Assembly: GCA_947165025.1 (NCBI GenBank)
Contig: CAMUYQ010000002.1
Coordinates: forward strand, 1-64,000
Direction: 5' to 3'
DNA: 64,000 nt
Source: an uncultured Lachnospiraceae bacterium
Lineage (GTDB): Bacteria; Bacillota; Clostridia; Lachnospirales; Lachnospiraceae
Part shown: piece by piece, positions 32,907 to 43,168 of the stretch
Layout of the letters: every line of letters starts with the position of its first letter
How positions within the stretch are numbered: the stretch's first letter is position 1
Position numbers and translations under genes: made by a program
The notes under the pieces: model-generated
Databases searched by the model: none
Seen by the model: the letters and a program-made list of their open reading frames with translations, nothing else
Told to the model about the DNA's origin: nothing

Positions 32907-35104
32907 TGACGGCATTTCTCTACGATCTTATTTTCATACTTCCGATAAGTCTTGCGGGTGTTCTGTTCGGAAGATCATACTTTGTTCCCGAAGATAAAGC
33001 CCCTTATCTGTATGCCGTAAGCATTGCGGTAACGGTCTTCTGTGTGCTTTTGTACCATCTGAAGACAAGGGGTAGGATACTGCTTACCGGCATCACTGCT
33101 GCGATCGCTGCGGGTGTGCTTGTAGTAACAAAGGGCGAACTTCTTGCCGGTCAGACATGGATACTGTGGACGATCCTCATATGCATCGCCGCATTTGTGA
33201 TCGGAAAGGTTGCCAATAAAGACATCAGGATCAAAGCCGTTCTGGCGCTCCTGATGATGGCATATCTTGTAATCCTGATGGTGACAAAAACCGGGCAGAA
33301 TAAAGCACTGGCCATCTCACTGATCTTTTACCCGCTGATCTTCGTTCTGTGTCTCATCCAGACGTACTGGAACAAAGAGGGTGACCGCGAGGTCAAAAAT
33401 CATACCGTATATCTTCTGCCGTTCATCGTGATCGCGTGCCTTCCGGCGGTAATGATCAAGGCGCCCGATAAACCGTATGACTGGAAGTTTGTAAAAAACC
33501 TGTCCAAAAACATCAGAACAGGTTATGAGGTCGTAATACAGACACTGTTTCCTGAAAACGGCTGGGACGGAGGAGACACCATGGGATTTTCCGACAGGGC
33601 CGTTATCGGCGGAAGAGTGACGGGTGATGCATATCCCGTGCTGTCCGTTTCTTCCGATGTTGCAAACGACTACAGACTTTACCTCTCCGGAAAATCATTT
33701 GATACGTTTGACGGCCGAAAGTGGGAGAAGACGGATCAGTCGGAGATCGACTACAGATCGTACGATCTTCTGGAAACGCTTGCCGCCATCGACAGATTCG
33801 ATGAAGAACATGAAAGTGATTACGTGAAGAATGTTCTGGTTACTGTTTCTTATGAGGGAATAAGGACTTCTCATCTGTTCGTTCCTGCTAAGACCGTTCC
33901 CGAAATAGCGTCCTTCCAGTTCGAACAGAAGGGTGCCGATCTGATCAGAAAGGGAAGTAAGAAGTCAGATTACATGATCAGGTACTACAGGATTAACAGG
34001 GATGATCCGTCATTTGAGGAAATACTGAAAAAGGGTGAGTCTCTCACAAAAGAAGATATTGACAGAACCATCTCATTACATTCCGATATCAGAAAATATT
34101 CGTATTCGGATGAAGGATATGCGGCGTATCGCGACCGTATCAGACAGGTGTATGCGCAGCCGGTAGAACTGACCGGAAGGTGTGAAAGCCTGATGGATGA
34201 AACACTTGCCGGTGCCGAAAGTGATTTCGAAAAGCTTGAGCGGATCGAGAAGCTTCTGTCTTCGTTTGACTATACGAGAACACCCGGGGATATACCCGAT
34301 AATATACAGGATGATACGGACTTTCTCGACTATTTCCTCTGTGAGAAGAAGGCGGGGTTCTGTACTCATTATGCAACGGCGTTCGTGCTGCTCGCCAGAT
34401 CACAGAACATTCCCGCAAGGTATGTTCAGGGATACAGCACGCTCACAACTTCCATACAGTTTGAGATCACATCCGACAGGACGCATGCATGGCCCGAGGC
34501 TTACATTGAAGGTGTCGGGTGGATCGGATTTGAGCCGACTCCGGGTTACCGCCAGAGGGCCGGCTGGGACAAAGCGACAGGAAGCGTATCGGCTGATCCG
34601 GATTCCGTTCACAGTACGTACGAAGGAAAGCATGGCGGGACAGACAAAGATATAGAAGATACTTTTGAAGAGGATAAAGGGAACAGGCTTCCGGGATTTG
34701 CCGGTCTGAAATGGATCGGTACCATCGCACTTATCGTTGCGATATTTCTGATACTGTTTTTCATATCGGACCGGTTCGTTCAGATATACCGATATGATCA
34801 TATGAACGACAGGGACAAGATACTGTCGCTTTGCAGAAAGAACATGAGAGTTCTGAAAAGGATGGGATACGGGATTGGCATGGGCGAGACTCTGTCGGAG
34901 TTTTCGGTAAGGATCCGCACAGATATCTCCGGAGATCTTTTGGAATTCGTCGGCCTTTATGAGAAGATGCTGTATTCGCTGTATGATCCGGCAAAAAGCG
35001 ATGTATCCCAAACAGAACAGGAAAACAAGGCTCTTGAAAGGACCGCAATAAGCAGGTTTTTCGGCCATATTCCTGTATTGAATAAAATTATTAAAAAAAA
35101 TTAA
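32903..35104 (+). CDS. TgpA-like membrane protein with a transglutaminase domain
   Basis: A 733-residue protein. About seven membrane segments cover residues 1-195. A large extracytoplasmic region contains a transglutaminase core with catalytic Cys in KAGFCTHYATAFVLLAR near 487, His in RTHAWPEAYIEG near 527, and the GWIGFEPTPG segment near 538. Another membrane segment (about 597-618) and a cytoplasmic DUF4129-like tail follow. Such proteins are the third member of MoxR-DUF58 operons. The reaction, whether cross-linking or proteolysis of surface proteins, is not established. Confidence 0.92.
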   Translation: MMTAFLYDLIFILPISLAGVLFGRSYFVPEDKAPYLYAVSIAVTVFCVLLYHLKTRGRILLTGITAAIAAGVLVVTKGELLAGQTWILWTILICIAAFVIGKVANKDIRIKAVLALLMMAYLVILMVTKTGQNKALAISLIFYPLIFVLCLIQTYWNKEGDREVKNHTVYLLPFIVIACLPAVMIKAPDKPYDWKFVKNLSKNIRTGYEVVIQTLFPENGWDGGDTMGFSDRAVIGGRVTGDAYPVLSVSSDVANDYRLYLSGKSFDTFDGRKWEKTDQSEIDYRSYDLLETLAAIDRFDEEHESDYVKNVLVTVSYEGIRTSHLFVPAKTVPEIASFQFEQKGADLIRKGSKKSDYMIRYYRINRDDPSFEEILKKGESLTKEDIDRTISLHSDIRKYSYSDEGYAAYRDRIRQVYAQPVELTGRCESLMDETLAGAESDFEKLERIEKLLSSFDYTRTPGDIPDNIQDDTDFLDYFLCEKKAGFCTHYATAFVLLARSQNIPARYVQGYSTLTTSIQFEITSDRTHAWPEAYIEGVGWIGFEPTPGYRQRAGWDKATGSVSADPDSVHSTYEGKHGGTDKDIEDTFEEDKGNRLPGFAGLKWIGTIALIVAIFLILFFISDRFVQIYRYDHMNDRDKILSLCRKNMRVLKRMGYGIGMGETLSEFSVRIRTDISGDLLEFVGLYEKMLYSLYDPAKSDVSQTEQENKALERTAISRFFGHIPVLNKIIKKN

Positions 35105-35122
35105 GAAATTTCAAAAAAGGTA

Positions 35123-35150
35123 TAAACTTTTGACACATCCCGTCCGATAT
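35123..35150 (+). promoter_or_regulatory. Candidate sigma-28 (flagellar-type) promoter
   Basis: TAAA at 35123-35126, 16 bases, then TCCGATAT at 35143-35150 resembles the sigma-28 consensus TAAA-N15-GCCGATAA. It lies about 160 bases before two genes whose products look linked to flagellar proteins. A second TATAAT at 35287-35292 lacks a clear -35 box. Confidence 0.4.
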
Positions 35151-35311
35151 AATCTCCAGAAGGCGTAAATATACGTTTTTGTGCCGAAAAGGATTTCGGG
35201 GACTATCTCAACGGATTGAGGATCAAAAGGGCATATTATAATCTTTTTTCCGTTCGGAAATCATCCCCAAATGTCTTTTGTAGTGATATAATTACATAGG
35301 AGGTAGGTATC

Positions 35312-35914
35312 ATGAGTGATATGAACATAGGAAGCGTATCCGGTGTTTACACTGCGATCAATACAAGTCTTCCGGGGGGACCGGATGATATTGCTAAGAA
35401 AACAGAAAACGCATCGGCAGCATCTGAGGTAGCAGCCGTTTACGAAAAGAGCGAAGTTGAAGAGAAGAAGGCTACATATTCTATCAACAAGATGAGCGCA
35501 GAGGAAAGGGCAGCTCTTGTAGAGCAGCTCAAACAGGATGAGCTTGAGAGAAGAAACCAGCTTGTCAGTCTTGTTCAGAAGATGTTTTCCGATCAGGCAG
35601 GCGTTTCAAAGCTTGCGGATCTGTTTTCACCCGAGAATCTCAAGGATGTCAGCCAGGCTGATATAGACAAGGCTAAAGAGGATATCTCAGAGGACGGATA
35701 CTGGGGCATCAAGCAGACATCACAGAGACTGTTTGATTTTGCATCCGCACTTGCGGGAGACGATCCCGAGAAGATGAAAGAGATGCAGGCAGCAATGGAA
35801 CAGGGATTCAAAGAAGCCATGGGCGCATGGGGCGACGAGCTTCCCGACATCTGTAAGGATACACTGTCAGCAGCAAACAAGATGTTTGATGAATACTACG
35901 CTTCAAAGGGCTGA
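35312..35914 (+). CDS. Hypothetical helical protein, possibly motility-associated
   Basis: A 200-residue protein with no signal peptide or membrane segment. The N-terminal GSVSGVYTAINTS is reminiscent of small flagellar-operon proteins. The C-terminal helices (LFDFASALAGDDPEKM, then EQGFKEAMGAWGDELPDI) resemble the DUF5610 type found near flagellar genes. GGAGG precedes the ATG. It is followed 27 bases later by a FliD-like gene, and a sigma-28-like promoter lies upstream. The motility link is inference. Confidence 0.5.
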   Translation: MSDMNIGSVSGVYTAINTSLPGGPDDIAKKTENASAASEVAAVYEKSEVEEKKATYSINKMSAEERAALVEQLKQDELERRNQLVSLVQKMFSDQAGVSKLADLFSPENLKDVSQADIDKAKEDISEDGYWGIKQTSQRLFDFASALAGDDPEKMKEMQAAMEQGFKEAMGAWGDELPDICKDTLSAANKMFDEYYASKG

Positions 35915-35941
35915 ACACAGGCAAATTAAGGAGGCGATACA

Positions 35942-36652
35942 ATGTTTGATATAACTTCCATGCTCGGCAGTTCCAATTCGGGTTCGAATTCGAACAATTC
36001 GATGGGATCATTTGATTTTGCAAACTATGCTGCCATCAAGAACGGAAGCTACGGTAAGCTCGTAAAATCATACTATGCCGGAACCGACAGACAGGTAGCG
36101 AATGAAAAGGCAGCTTCACAGAAGGCAGCTGATTCATCCAAGTCAAAAGCTAAGGAAGAAGTCGACAAGACCGGACTTACTCAGATCAAGAAGGATGCAG
36201 ACGAACTGAAGAGCGCTGCAGAAGCTCTCGACAAGGATGATCTGTGGAAGAAGACGGGCGATAAGCTCGACATGGACAAAGTTTCGGGCGCAGTCAAAGA
36301 CTTTGCGACAAACTATAACAAGGTCATTGAGCAGGCATCCAAGGTCAGCTCGAAAGAGATATCACAGGATGTCAAGTACATGACCCAGATGACGGACACT
36401 TTCTCAAAGGTCCTTAATAAGATAGGCGTTACGGTCGAAGAGGACGGTAAGCTCTCGGTTGATGAAGATAAGCTTAAGAAGGCAGACGAGGCTACACTTA
36501 AGACACTCTTTGACGGATTTGGAACATACGGCTCACAGATAGCCGATAAGGCAACAAGCATTAACCGTGATGCGGATCTCGGATCTTCGATCTACGGCAG
36601 TAATGCAACAACATCCACCTCCCTGTCAGGTCTGTATAACCAGCTGATCTGA
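35942..36652 (+). CDS. Hypothetical protein with similarity to the FliD C-terminal region
   Basis: A 236-residue protein. A Ser/Asn/Gly-rich opening (residues 1-25) precedes an Ala/Lys-rich helical part. From about 115 there is a pattern like the C-terminal coiled region of the flagellar cap FliD: FATNYNKVIEQASKV, FSKVLNKIGVTVEEDG, LSVDEDKLKKADEATLKTLF. It may be a minor filament or hook-associated component or a regulator. AAGGAGG precedes the ATG and a perfect-palindrome terminator follows. Confidence 0.5.
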   Translation: MFDITSMLGSSNSGSNSNNSMGSFDFANYAAIKNGSYGKLVKSYYAGTDRQVANEKAASQKAADSSKSKAKEEVDKTGLTQIKKDADELKSAAEALDKDDLWKKTGDKLDMDKVSGAVKDFATNYNKVIEQASKVSSKEISQDVKYMTQMTDTFSKVLNKIGVTVEEDGKLSVDEDKLKKADEATLKTLFDGFGTYGSQIADKATSINRDADLGSSIYGSNATTSTSLSGLYNQLI

Positions 36653-36693
36653 CGGTTTACTGAATAAATAACCGATTCCTTTACTTACTTCGT

Positions 36694-36721
36694 GATCCCG
36701 ACAGGATATCCTGTCGGGATC
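36694..36721 (+). terminator. Terminator after the FliD-like gene
   Basis: A perfect 28-bp palindrome (arms GATCCCGACAGGAT and its complement) lies 41 bases after the stop. The following ATTGTATTA is only weakly T-rich, so efficiency is uncertain. Confidence 0.65.
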
Positions 36722-36722
36722 A

Positions 36723-36774
36723 TTGTATTATGAGAGTATACGGGTTATAATGAGAACGTTAGTATTTGCTAACG
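36723..36774 (+). promoter_or_regulatory. Promoter and inverted-repeat operator of the DtxR-type regulator
   Basis: TTGTAT (36723-36728), 17 bases and TATAAT (36746-36751) form the promoter. The inverted repeat CGTTAG-N6-CTAACG (36757-36774) lies just downstream of the -10 box over the probable transcription start. This suits autoregulation by the encoded repressor. Confidence 0.65.
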
Positions 36775-36815
36775 GTTAAGGATACAGACAAAGATCAGAA
36801 AAACGGAGGAATGAT

Positions 36816-37190
36816 ATGGCGATTCTTGAGTCCGGAGAGGATTATATCGAAACTATATACAGACTGAAGAAGAAGAACGGAACGGTCTATTCGATTGATG
36901 TGGCAAGGGAACTCGGATATTCGAGACCGAGCGTCAGCCGTGCGATGGGAATACTCAGGGATGAGGAATATATCACGATGGATGAGGTCGGAAAAGAGAT
37001 CAACCTTACCGAAAAAGGCCGTAAAAAGGCGGTGGAAGTGTACGACCGTCACAAGACCCTGACTTCTTTTCTGCAGAAGGTTGCAGGTGTGTCCGAGAAG
37101 ATCGCGGAAACGGATGCATGCCGTATCGAGCATATCATCAGTGCATCCACGTTCAGAGGTATCAAAAACTATATGAAAAACAACCCCTGA
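36816..37190 (+). CDS. DtxR/MntR-type metal-dependent transcriptional regulator
   Basis: A 124-residue protein. A winged helix-turn-helix spans about 8-65 (SGEDYIETIYRLKKKNG, then VARELGYSRPSVSRAMGIL). The dimerisation part follows with candidate metal ligands in VYDRHKTLTSFL near 74 and ACRIEHIIS near 101. Members sense Mn2+ or Fe2+. There is no SH3-like third domain, as in MntR. An inverted repeat overlies its own promoter. The next gene encodes a peroxide-scavenging rubrerythrin, consistent with metal or oxidative stress control. Confidence 0.9.
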   Translation: MAILESGEDYIETIYRLKKKNGTVYSIDVARELGYSRPSVSRAMGILRDEEYITMDEVGKEINLTEKGRKKAVEVYDRHKTLTSFLQKVAGVSEKIAETDACRIEHIISASTFRGIKNYMKNNP

Positions 37191-37259
37191 TATGGTATAA
37201 TCTTTGTTGCAACTATCGTTGTGGTTTTACAATGATTCAGATGAAAAGGAGATCGTAAT

Positions 37260-37799
37260 ATGAAATGGGTTTGTCAGGTGTGTGGTTACGTTCATGAAGG
37301 TCCCGAGGCTCCCGAGGCATGTCCTCAGTGTAAGGCTCCCGCTTCCAAGTTCACAAAACAGGAAGGTGAGATGACATGGGCAGCAGAGCATGTAGTAGGA
37401 GTTGCAAAGGGTGTATCTGAAGATATACTTGCTGATCTTCGTTCCAATTTCAATGGTGAATGCACAGAGGTAGGTATGTATCTTGCCATGGCCAGAGTTG
37501 CGTTCAGAGAAGGTTATCCGGAGATCGGAATGTATTATGAGAAGGCTGCTTTTGAGGAAGCAGAGCATGCAGCCAAGTTTGCGGAGCTCCTCGGGGAAGT
37601 TGTTACGGATTCCACGAAGAAGAATCTCGAGATGCGTATCGAAGCTGAGAACGGTGCTACGGCAGGCAAGACAGATCTTGCAAAGCGTGCAAAGGCAGCT
37701 AACTTGGACGCTATACATGATACAGTCCATGAAATGGCGCGCGACGAAGCCCGTCACGGCAAGGCATTCAAGGGTCTTCACGACAGATACTTCGGATAG
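37260..37799 (+). CDS. Reverse rubrerythrin (rubredoxin domain first)
   Basis: A 179-residue protein. Residues 1-38 are a rubredoxin-like domain with CQVC and CPQC pairs. Residues 45-179 are a ferritin-like four-helix bundle with ExxH-type di-iron ligands ([10 protein letters not shown] near 99 and [12 protein letters not shown] near 160). This domain order defines reverse rubrerythrins, which reduce hydrogen peroxide to water using NADH-derived electrons and are strongly induced by oxygen in clostridia. AAAGGAG precedes the ATG and a clean terminator follows. Confidence 0.93.
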   Translation: MKWVCQVCGYVHEGPEAPEACPQCKAPASKFTKQEGEMTWAAEHVVGVAKGVSEDILADLRSNFNGECTEVGMYLAMARVAFREGYPEIGMYYEKAAFEEAEHAAKFAELLGEVVTDSTKKNLEMRIEAENGATAGKTDLAKRAKAANLDAIHDTVHEMARDEARHGKAFKGLHDRYFG

Positions 37800-37830
37800 G
37801 ATACGACAGCAAAGAAAGAACAATTTTTCA

Positions 37831-37854
37831 AGAGAGCAGAAGCTTCTGCTCTCT
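37831..37854 (+). terminator. Terminator after rubrerythrin
   Basis: A perfect 24-bp palindrome (AGAGAGCAGAAG and its complement) is followed by TTGTCTGT, 31 bases after the rubrerythrin stop. Confidence 0.75.
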
Positions 37855-37875
37855 TTGTCTGTAATATAAGGGATC

Positions 37876-39117
37876 ATGAAAAACGAAAGAGATACAAACG
37901 GAAATTGCGAACTGATATATGAGACCGACGGCATGTGTACGGTGTTTGAGGCTGTGGTTATGGCTTCATCCGATGACGGGAAATCCCCTTACGTTGTACT
38001 TGACCGGACAGCTTTCTTTCCCGGTGGCGGCGGACAGCAGTGTGATACAGGGATCATTGAAGCGGGAAGCATAACGACGGAAGTTGAAAAGGTTGAGATC
38101 GAAGACGGGGAAGTCCGCCACTATGTAAAGGAGCTGATACCCGAAGGGACAGCGGTCACCGGAAAGCTTAATGCCAAAGTGCGGTATGCGCGTATGCAGA
38201 ACCACGGGTCGGAACATCTTATAAGCGGACTGATCAAAAGCCTGTACGGATACGAAAATGTCGGTTTTCACATGACCGATGAGGAAGTTGTGATCGATAC
38301 GGGAGGCCCTCTGACTTATGAACAGCTCCGGATCGTGGAAGAGAAGGCAAATGAGGCTGTTTTTGAAAACGTGCCGTTTACGATAAGTTTCCCTACTGCC
38401 GAGGAGGCACAGAACCTTGATTTCAGGAGCAAGATAGACGGTCTTGAAAATGTCAGGCTGATAACGGTCGAAGGCTATGACGCCTGCGCGTGCTGTGCAC
38501 CGCATGTGTATTCGACGGGCCAGCTCGGTGTCATCAAGATAGTGAGCGCAACGCCTCATCGCGGAGGTATGCGCCTTATCGTGACTGCGGGCATGGATGC
38601 GTACAGGGATTACGTCATGCTTCACGAGGACAATGCAAAGATCATGAAGGATCTTTCATCTCCGAGAAACAAAACGGCAGAGTATGTTGCGGAATTGTCC
38701 GGCAGACTGACATCCGTAAAAGCAGAGAACACCGAACTGAAAAAGGAACTTTCAAGGATGCTCACCGAAAGCATCACGAAGCAGTTGAAGGATGAGGGCG
38801 GATCTTCTGCAGAGCCGTTTGTGATATTTACGCAGGCACTCGATCCGGTAGGTCTTCGTAATCTTGTTAACGAATGCACTGCATCTTCCGACAGGACCAT
38901 ATGCGCGTTTTTGGGAGATGACGAAAAAGGATTCAGATACATATTTGCGGTAAATGCAAAAGTGTCCGAAAGCGCCGGTCTGAAAGGCCTGGCGGATGAT
39001 TTTTGCGAAAAGCTCTCGGCCAAAGGCGGCGGAAGCGCTGTCATGGTTCAGGGAAGCGTATCTTCGGGCCGCAAAGATATAGAAGAGTTCTTTGCAAAAG
39101 TGCGAAAAAAAGCGTAA
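37876..39117 (+). CDS. Alanyl-tRNA editing protein, long form (AlaX-L)
   Basis: A 413-residue protein that hydrolyses mischarged Ser- or Gly-tRNA(Ala). The N-terminal barrel carries FFPGGGGQQCDTG near residue 45. The zinc-binding editing site is formed by HGSEHLISG near 112 and CACCAPHVY near 205. A coiled region (about 265-300) leads to a DHHA1 tRNA-binding domain ending in AKGGGSAVMVQG. There is no aminoacylation domain. The gene is followed 48 bases later by proS on the same strand. Confidence 0.92.
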   Translation: MKNERDTNGNCELIYETDGMCTVFEAVVMASSDDGKSPYVVLDRTAFFPGGGGQQCDTGIIEAGSITTEVEKVEIEDGEVRHYVKELIPEGTAVTGKLNAKVRYARMQNHGSEHLISGLIKSLYGYENVGFHMTDEEVVIDTGGPLTYEQLRIVEEKANEAVFENVPFTISFPTAEEAQNLDFRSKIDGLENVRLITVEGYDACACCAPHVYSTGQLGVIKIVSATPHRGGMRLIVTAGMDAYRDYVMLHEDNAKIMKDLSSPRNKTAEYVAELSGRLTSVKAENTELKKELSRMLTESITKQLKDEGGSSAEPFVIFTQALDPVGLRNLVNECTASSDRTICAFLGDDEKGFRYIFAVNAKVSESAGLKGLADDFCEKLSAKGGGSAVMVQGSVSSGRKDIEEFFAKVRKKA

Positions 39118-39165
39118 AATATAAGAGTTAATGTATTTTTTATCATCTAATGAGGAGTAAGCAAA

Positions 39166-40602
39166 ATGGGAGACAAAAAACAGGTTGAGCAGATCACATC
39201 GATGGAAGTTGATTTTGCCCAGTGGTACACGGATGTTGTCAAGAAGGCAGACCTTATCGACTATACGAGCGTGAAGGGATGTATGGTGTTCAAGCCCGCC
39301 GGATATGCGATATGGGAACTCATCCAGAAACAGATGGATGAAAGGTTCAAGGCCACGGGTGTTGAGAACGTATATCTTCCGATGTTCATTCCGGAGAGTC
39401 TTCTCGAAAAAGAGAAAGACCATGTTGAGGGATTTGCTCCCGAGGTGGCGTGGGTAACGCACGGCGGTCTTCAGCCGCTTCAGGAAAGGATGTGCGTACG
39501 TCCCACGTCAGAAACCCTGTTCTGTGATTTTTACAAGAATGAAGTCCATTCATACAGGGATCTTCCAAAAGTATATAACCAGTGGTGTTCGGTAGTGCGC
39601 TGGGAAAAGGAGACAAGGCCGTTCCTGCGCTCAAGGGAGTTCCTGTGGCAGGAAGGACATACGATCCATGCAACCGCAGAGGAAGCAGAGGAGCGTACGA
39701 TCCGGATGCTGAACCTGTATGCTCAGTTCTGTGAAGAGATACTTGCGATCCCGGTCATCAAAGGACGCAAGACGGATAAGGAAAAGTTTGCCGGAGCCGA
39801 GGCAACGTATACGATAGAAGCGCTCATGCATGACGGCAAGGCGCTCCAGTCGGGAACGAGCCATAACTTCGGAGACGGATTCGCAAGGGCGTTTGACATT
39901 CAGTTTACCGATAAGGACAACACTCTGAAGTATCCGTTCCAGACATCGTGGGGAACGACGACCAGACTGATCGGAGCCATCATAATGGTTCACGGTGATG
40001 ACAACGGACTGGTTCTTCCTCCGAAGGTTGCACCGACGCAGGCAGTCATCGTTCCGATCAGACAGCAGCAGGAAGGAGTTCTTGAAGCAGCTGAAGGTAT
40101 CAGAAAAGCACTTGTTGATAAGGGCTTCAGGGTTAAGGTCGATGATACCGACAAGAGTCCGGGATGGAAGTTCGCCGAGGCGGAGATGCGCGGTATCCCT
40201 GTAAGAGTTGAGATAGGACCGAAGGATATAGAAGCAGGAAAGGCGGTTCTGGCGCGCCGTGACACAGGCGAAAAGACAGAATGCGCGATCGATGGTATCG
40301 CTGATACGGTTGAGAAGCTTCTTGATAAGATCCAGAAGGACATGCTTGAGCGCGCAAGGCAGCGTCGTGACTTACAGACATACACCGCAACTTCCAAAGA
40401 GGAATTTGAGAAGATCTTTTCCGAGAAGACCGGTTTTGTCAGAGCGATGTGGTGTGGCGACGAAGCTTGTGAGAACGAGATAAAGGAAAAACTTTCCGTA
40501 ACGAGCAGATGTATGCCGTTTGAACAGGAAAAGATCTCGGACAAATGCGTATGCTGCGGAAAAGAAGCAAAGAAGCTCGTGTACTGGGGAAAGGCTTACT
40601 AA
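39166..40602 (+). CDS. proS: Prolyl-tRNA synthetase, short (type 3) form
   Basis: A 478-residue class II synthetase. Motif 2 is [20 protein letters not shown] near 145-164, [10 protein letters not shown] is near 110, and the motif 3 region is near 270 ([15 protein letters not shown]). An anticodon-binding domain and a C-terminal cysteine-rich zinc-like module (MWCGDEAC and CVCCGKEAK) follow. The form lacks the INS editing insertion of the long bacterial ProS, which fits the adjacent free-standing tRNA-editing protein in spirit, although AlaX edits tRNA(Ala). Confidence 0.96.
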   Translation: MGDKKQVEQITSMEVDFAQWYTDVVKKADLIDYTSVKGCMVFKPAGYAIWELIQKQMDERFKATGVENVYLPMFIPESLLEKEKDHVEGFAPEVAWVTHGGLQPLQERMCVRPTSETLFCDFYKNEVHSYRDLPKVYNQWCSVVRWEKETRPFLRSREFLWQEGHTIHATAEEAEERTIRMLNLYAQFCEEILAIPVIKGRKTDKEKFAGAEATYTIEALMHDGKALQSGTSHNFGDGFARAFDIQFTDKDNTLKYPFQTSWGTTTRLIGAIIMVHGDDNGLVLPPKVAPTQAVIVPIRQQQEGVLEAAEGIRKALVDKGFRVKVDDTDKSPGWKFAEAEMRGIPVRVEIGPKDIEAGKAVLARRDTGEKTECAIDGIADTVEKLLDKIQKDMLERARQRRDLQTYTATSKEEFEKIFSEKTGFVRAMWCGDEACENEIKEKLSVTSRCMPFEQEKISDKCVCCGKEAKKLVYWGKAY

Positions 40603-40617
40603 AACGGGAGGAAGATC

Positions 40618-41814
40618 ATGAACGTACTTGTAATCAACTGCGGAAGCAGCTCACTTAAATACCAGCTTATCAATGCCGACAGCGAGGAGGTTCTTGCAAA
40701 GGGACTGTGCGAGCGTATCGGTATCGACGGAGGTATGCACACGTATCAGCCGAAGGGATCCGACAAGATCAAAACCGATATCGACATGCCTTCGCATACG
40801 GAGGCTGTTCAGATCGTTCTTGATGCGCTCACCGATCCCGAAAAGGGAGTGATAAAGAGTCTGTCAGAGATAGATGCTGTAGGACACCGTATCGTTCACG
40901 GCGGCGAGAAGTTCTCAAAGAGCGTTGTCATCGATGATGATGTGCTTGCTGCTATCGAAGAGTGCAACGATCTTGCTCCTCTTCACAATCCCGCAAACCT
41001 TATCGGTGTCAATTCGTGCAAAAAGCTCATGCCGAACGTTCCGATGGTAGCGGTATTTGATACGGCATTTCATCAGACGATGCCTCCTAAGGCATTCCTT
41101 TACGGAATCCCTTACGGCTATTACAAGAAATACAAAGTGCGCCGTTACGGTTTTCACGGAACGAGTCATGAATATGTTGCAAACAGGACCGCACAGTTTC
41201 TCGGTAAAGACATTAAGGACATGAAGATCATAGTCTGCCATCTCGGAAACGGTGCATCGATAAGTGCGGTCAAGGGAGGAAAGTGCGTAGACACTTCGAT
41301 GGGACTGACCCCGCTTGAAGGACTGATAATGGGAACGAGAAGCGGTGATATTGATCCGGCGATACTTGAGTTCATCGCAGGAAAGGAAGACCTGTCGTTT
41401 AAGGAAATGCTCACGGTCCTTAACAAAAAATCAGGTGTGCTTGGTCTGTCTGACGGTGTGTCGAGTGATTTTCGCGATCTTTCGGAAGCGGCAAAGTCAG
41501 GTAATGAGCAGGCGGCCACAGCGCTTGAGACATATGCATACCACGTTGCAAAATATATAGGATCGTACGTTGCAGCCATGAACGGTGTAGATGCGATCAC
41601 GTTCACTGCCGGAGTCGGCGAGAACAACATTTCGGCAAGGGAAGAGATATGCTCTTATCTTACTTATCTCGGAACTGAGCTTGATCCGAAGAAGAATGAG
41701 GTAAGAGGTGAAGAGGCGATCATTTCCAAAGACGGATCGAAAGTACCTCTTCTTGTGATACCTACCGATGAGGAGATGTCGATCGCAAAACAGACGGTAG
41801 CGCTTGTATGCTGA
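40618..41814 (+). CDS. ackA: Acetate kinase
   Basis: A 398-residue ASKHA-fold kinase that makes ATP from acetyl phosphate and ADP. The signatures are [13 protein letters not shown] near residue 6, [12 protein letters not shown] near 88, [11 protein letters not shown] near 146, and [14 protein letters not shown] near 207. The phosphotransacetylase gene is not in the window. The stop overlaps the start of cca by a few bases (41808-41814). GGGAGG precedes the ATG. Confidence 0.97.
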   Translation: MNVLVINCGSSSLKYQLINADSEEVLAKGLCERIGIDGGMHTYQPKGSDKIKTDIDMPSHTEAVQIVLDALTDPEKGVIKSLSEIDAVGHRIVHGGEKFSKSVVIDDDVLAAIEECNDLAPLHNPANLIGVNSCKKLMPNVPMVAVFDTAFHQTMPPKAFLYGIPYGYYKKYKVRRYGFHGTSHEYVANRTAQFLGKDIKDMKIIVCHLGNGASISAVKGGKCVDTSMGLTPLEGLIMGTRSGDIDPAILEFIAGKEDLSFKEMLTVLNKKSGVLGLSDGVSSDFRDLSEAAKSGNEQAATALETYAYHVAKYIGSYVAAMNGVDAITFTAGVGENNISAREEICSYLTYLGTELDPKKNEVRGEEAIISKDGSKVPLLVIPTDEEMSIAKQTVALVC

Positions 41815-43163
41815 TCGCTGTTCCCGAAAAAGTTAAGAGGATAATCGACACACTTCAGGATGCCGGATATGAAGCATATGCGGTAGGCGGGTGTGTAAGG
41901 GATTCCATACTTGAAAAAGAGCCGTATGACTGGGATATAACGACTAACGCGATACCGCAGGAGGTCAAGGCGCTCTTCAGAAGAACGGTGGATATCGGGA
42001 TCGAACACGGGACCGTAAAGGTCATGATCGGAAACGAAGGATTTGAGATCACGACATACAGGATCGACGGGGAGTATGAAGACAGCCGTCATCCGAAGGA
42101 GGTCACGTTTACCCCAGAGCTTAAAGAAGACCTTCGGCGACGTGATTTTACGATCAATGCGATGGCATACAGCGAGAAGACGGGTCTTGTTGACCTGTTC
42201 GGAGGCATGAAGGATCTTGAGGCCGGTATCATAAGAGCTGTTGGGAATCCTGCGGAGAGATTTTCGGAAGATGCGCTCAGGATACTTCGCGCGCTGCGAT
42301 TTTCCGCAAGGTTCGGATACGATATCGAAGACGAGACAAGAAAGGCGATGATCGCTCTTGCTCCGACTCTTTCAAACATAAGTGCCGAGAGGATAAGAGA
42401 GGAACTTGAGAAGATACTCTGTTCCGACAATCCCGACAGACTGCGCTGGGCATATATTTTCGGAGTGACGAAGGTGATACTTCCCGAGTGGGATGAGATG
42501 ATGGAGTGCAAACAGACAACGCCGCATCATTTTACCGACGTAGGTGATCACACGATCGTTGCTATGGAATACATAGTGAACAATTACGGTGACATCAGTC
42601 CGTCTGACAGAAGGATACTGAGCATCGCAACATTTCTTCACGATATAGCAAAGCCCGTCATGAAAACGACGGGGGATGACGGAGTGGACCATTTCAAGGG
42701 TCATCCCGAAAAGGGAGTCTTACTTGCGGAAGCGGTGCTTAAAAGGCTCAAGTACGATAATGACACGATAAAGAGAGTCAAAAGTCTTGTCAGATACCAC
42801 GACGAAAGACCAAAGCTTACATATCCGTCGGTCAGAAGATTTATCGCGGACGTTGATCTGTCGAACATGGAAAATCTCATGAGGCTGAAATATGCGGATC
42901 TCTATGCTCACGCCAAGTACTTATGGGATGACAAACTGTACCAGGTTGAGACGCTTGATGAGATGTACAGAAAGATCGTTAAGGACAAAGATCCTCTTTG
43001 CGTAAAGGATCTGGCAGTCGACGGGAGCGATCTTATGAATGAAGGGATAAAGAGCGGACCCGCTGTCGGAGAAGCGTTGAAACGTCTTCTTGAATGCGTG
43101 CTTGATGATCCGTTGATGAACGATAAAGAAAAGCTTCTCGGTGTGCTTCGTCAAGAAGGATAA
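41808..43163 (+). CDS. cca: CCA-adding tRNA nucleotidyltransferase
   Basis: A 451-residue class II nucleotidyltransferase. The head domain has [11 protein letters not shown] near residue 25 and the catalytic DWDITTNA near 42. [11 protein letters not shown] is near 109, and the [11 protein letters not shown] neck helix near 195. An HD domain ([10 protein letters not shown] near 270) lies in the C-terminal half, giving possible phosphohydrolase activity. Since the tRNAs in this window do not encode CCA, the enzyme is needed for tRNA maturation rather than only repair. Confidence 0.94.
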   Translation: MLIAVPEKVKRIIDTLQDAGYEAYAVGGCVRDSILEKEPYDWDITTNAIPQEVKALFRRTVDIGIEHGTVKVMIGNEGFEITTYRIDGEYEDSRHPKEVTFTPELKEDLRRRDFTINAMAYSEKTGLVDLFGGMKDLEAGIIRAVGNPAERFSEDALRILRALRFSARFGYDIEDETRKAMIALAPTLSNISAERIREELEKILCSDNPDRLRWAYIFGVTKVILPEWDEMMECKQTTPHHFTDVGDHTIVAMEYIVNNYGDISPSDRRILSIATFLHDIAKPVMKTTGDDGVDHFKGHPEKGVLLAEAVLKRLKYDNDTIKRVKSLVRYHDERPKLTYPSVRRFIADVDLSNMENLMRLKYADLYAHAKYLWDDKLYQVETLDEMYRKIVKDKDPLCVKDLAVDGSDLMNEGIKSGPAVGEALKRLLECVLDDPLMNDKEKLLGVLRQEG

Positions 43164-43168
43164 GATGA

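Noticed and set aside
31208-34655. Several overlapping frames on both strands inside the MoxR-DUF58-transglutaminase operon
   Set aside because: They lie opposite or out of frame with well-conserved genes and show no domain or ribosome site of their own.
35130-35153. TTGACA and TATAAT before the gene at 35312 as a sigma-A promoter
   Set aside because: The spacer is only 12 bases; the sigma-28-like reading of the same segment fits better.
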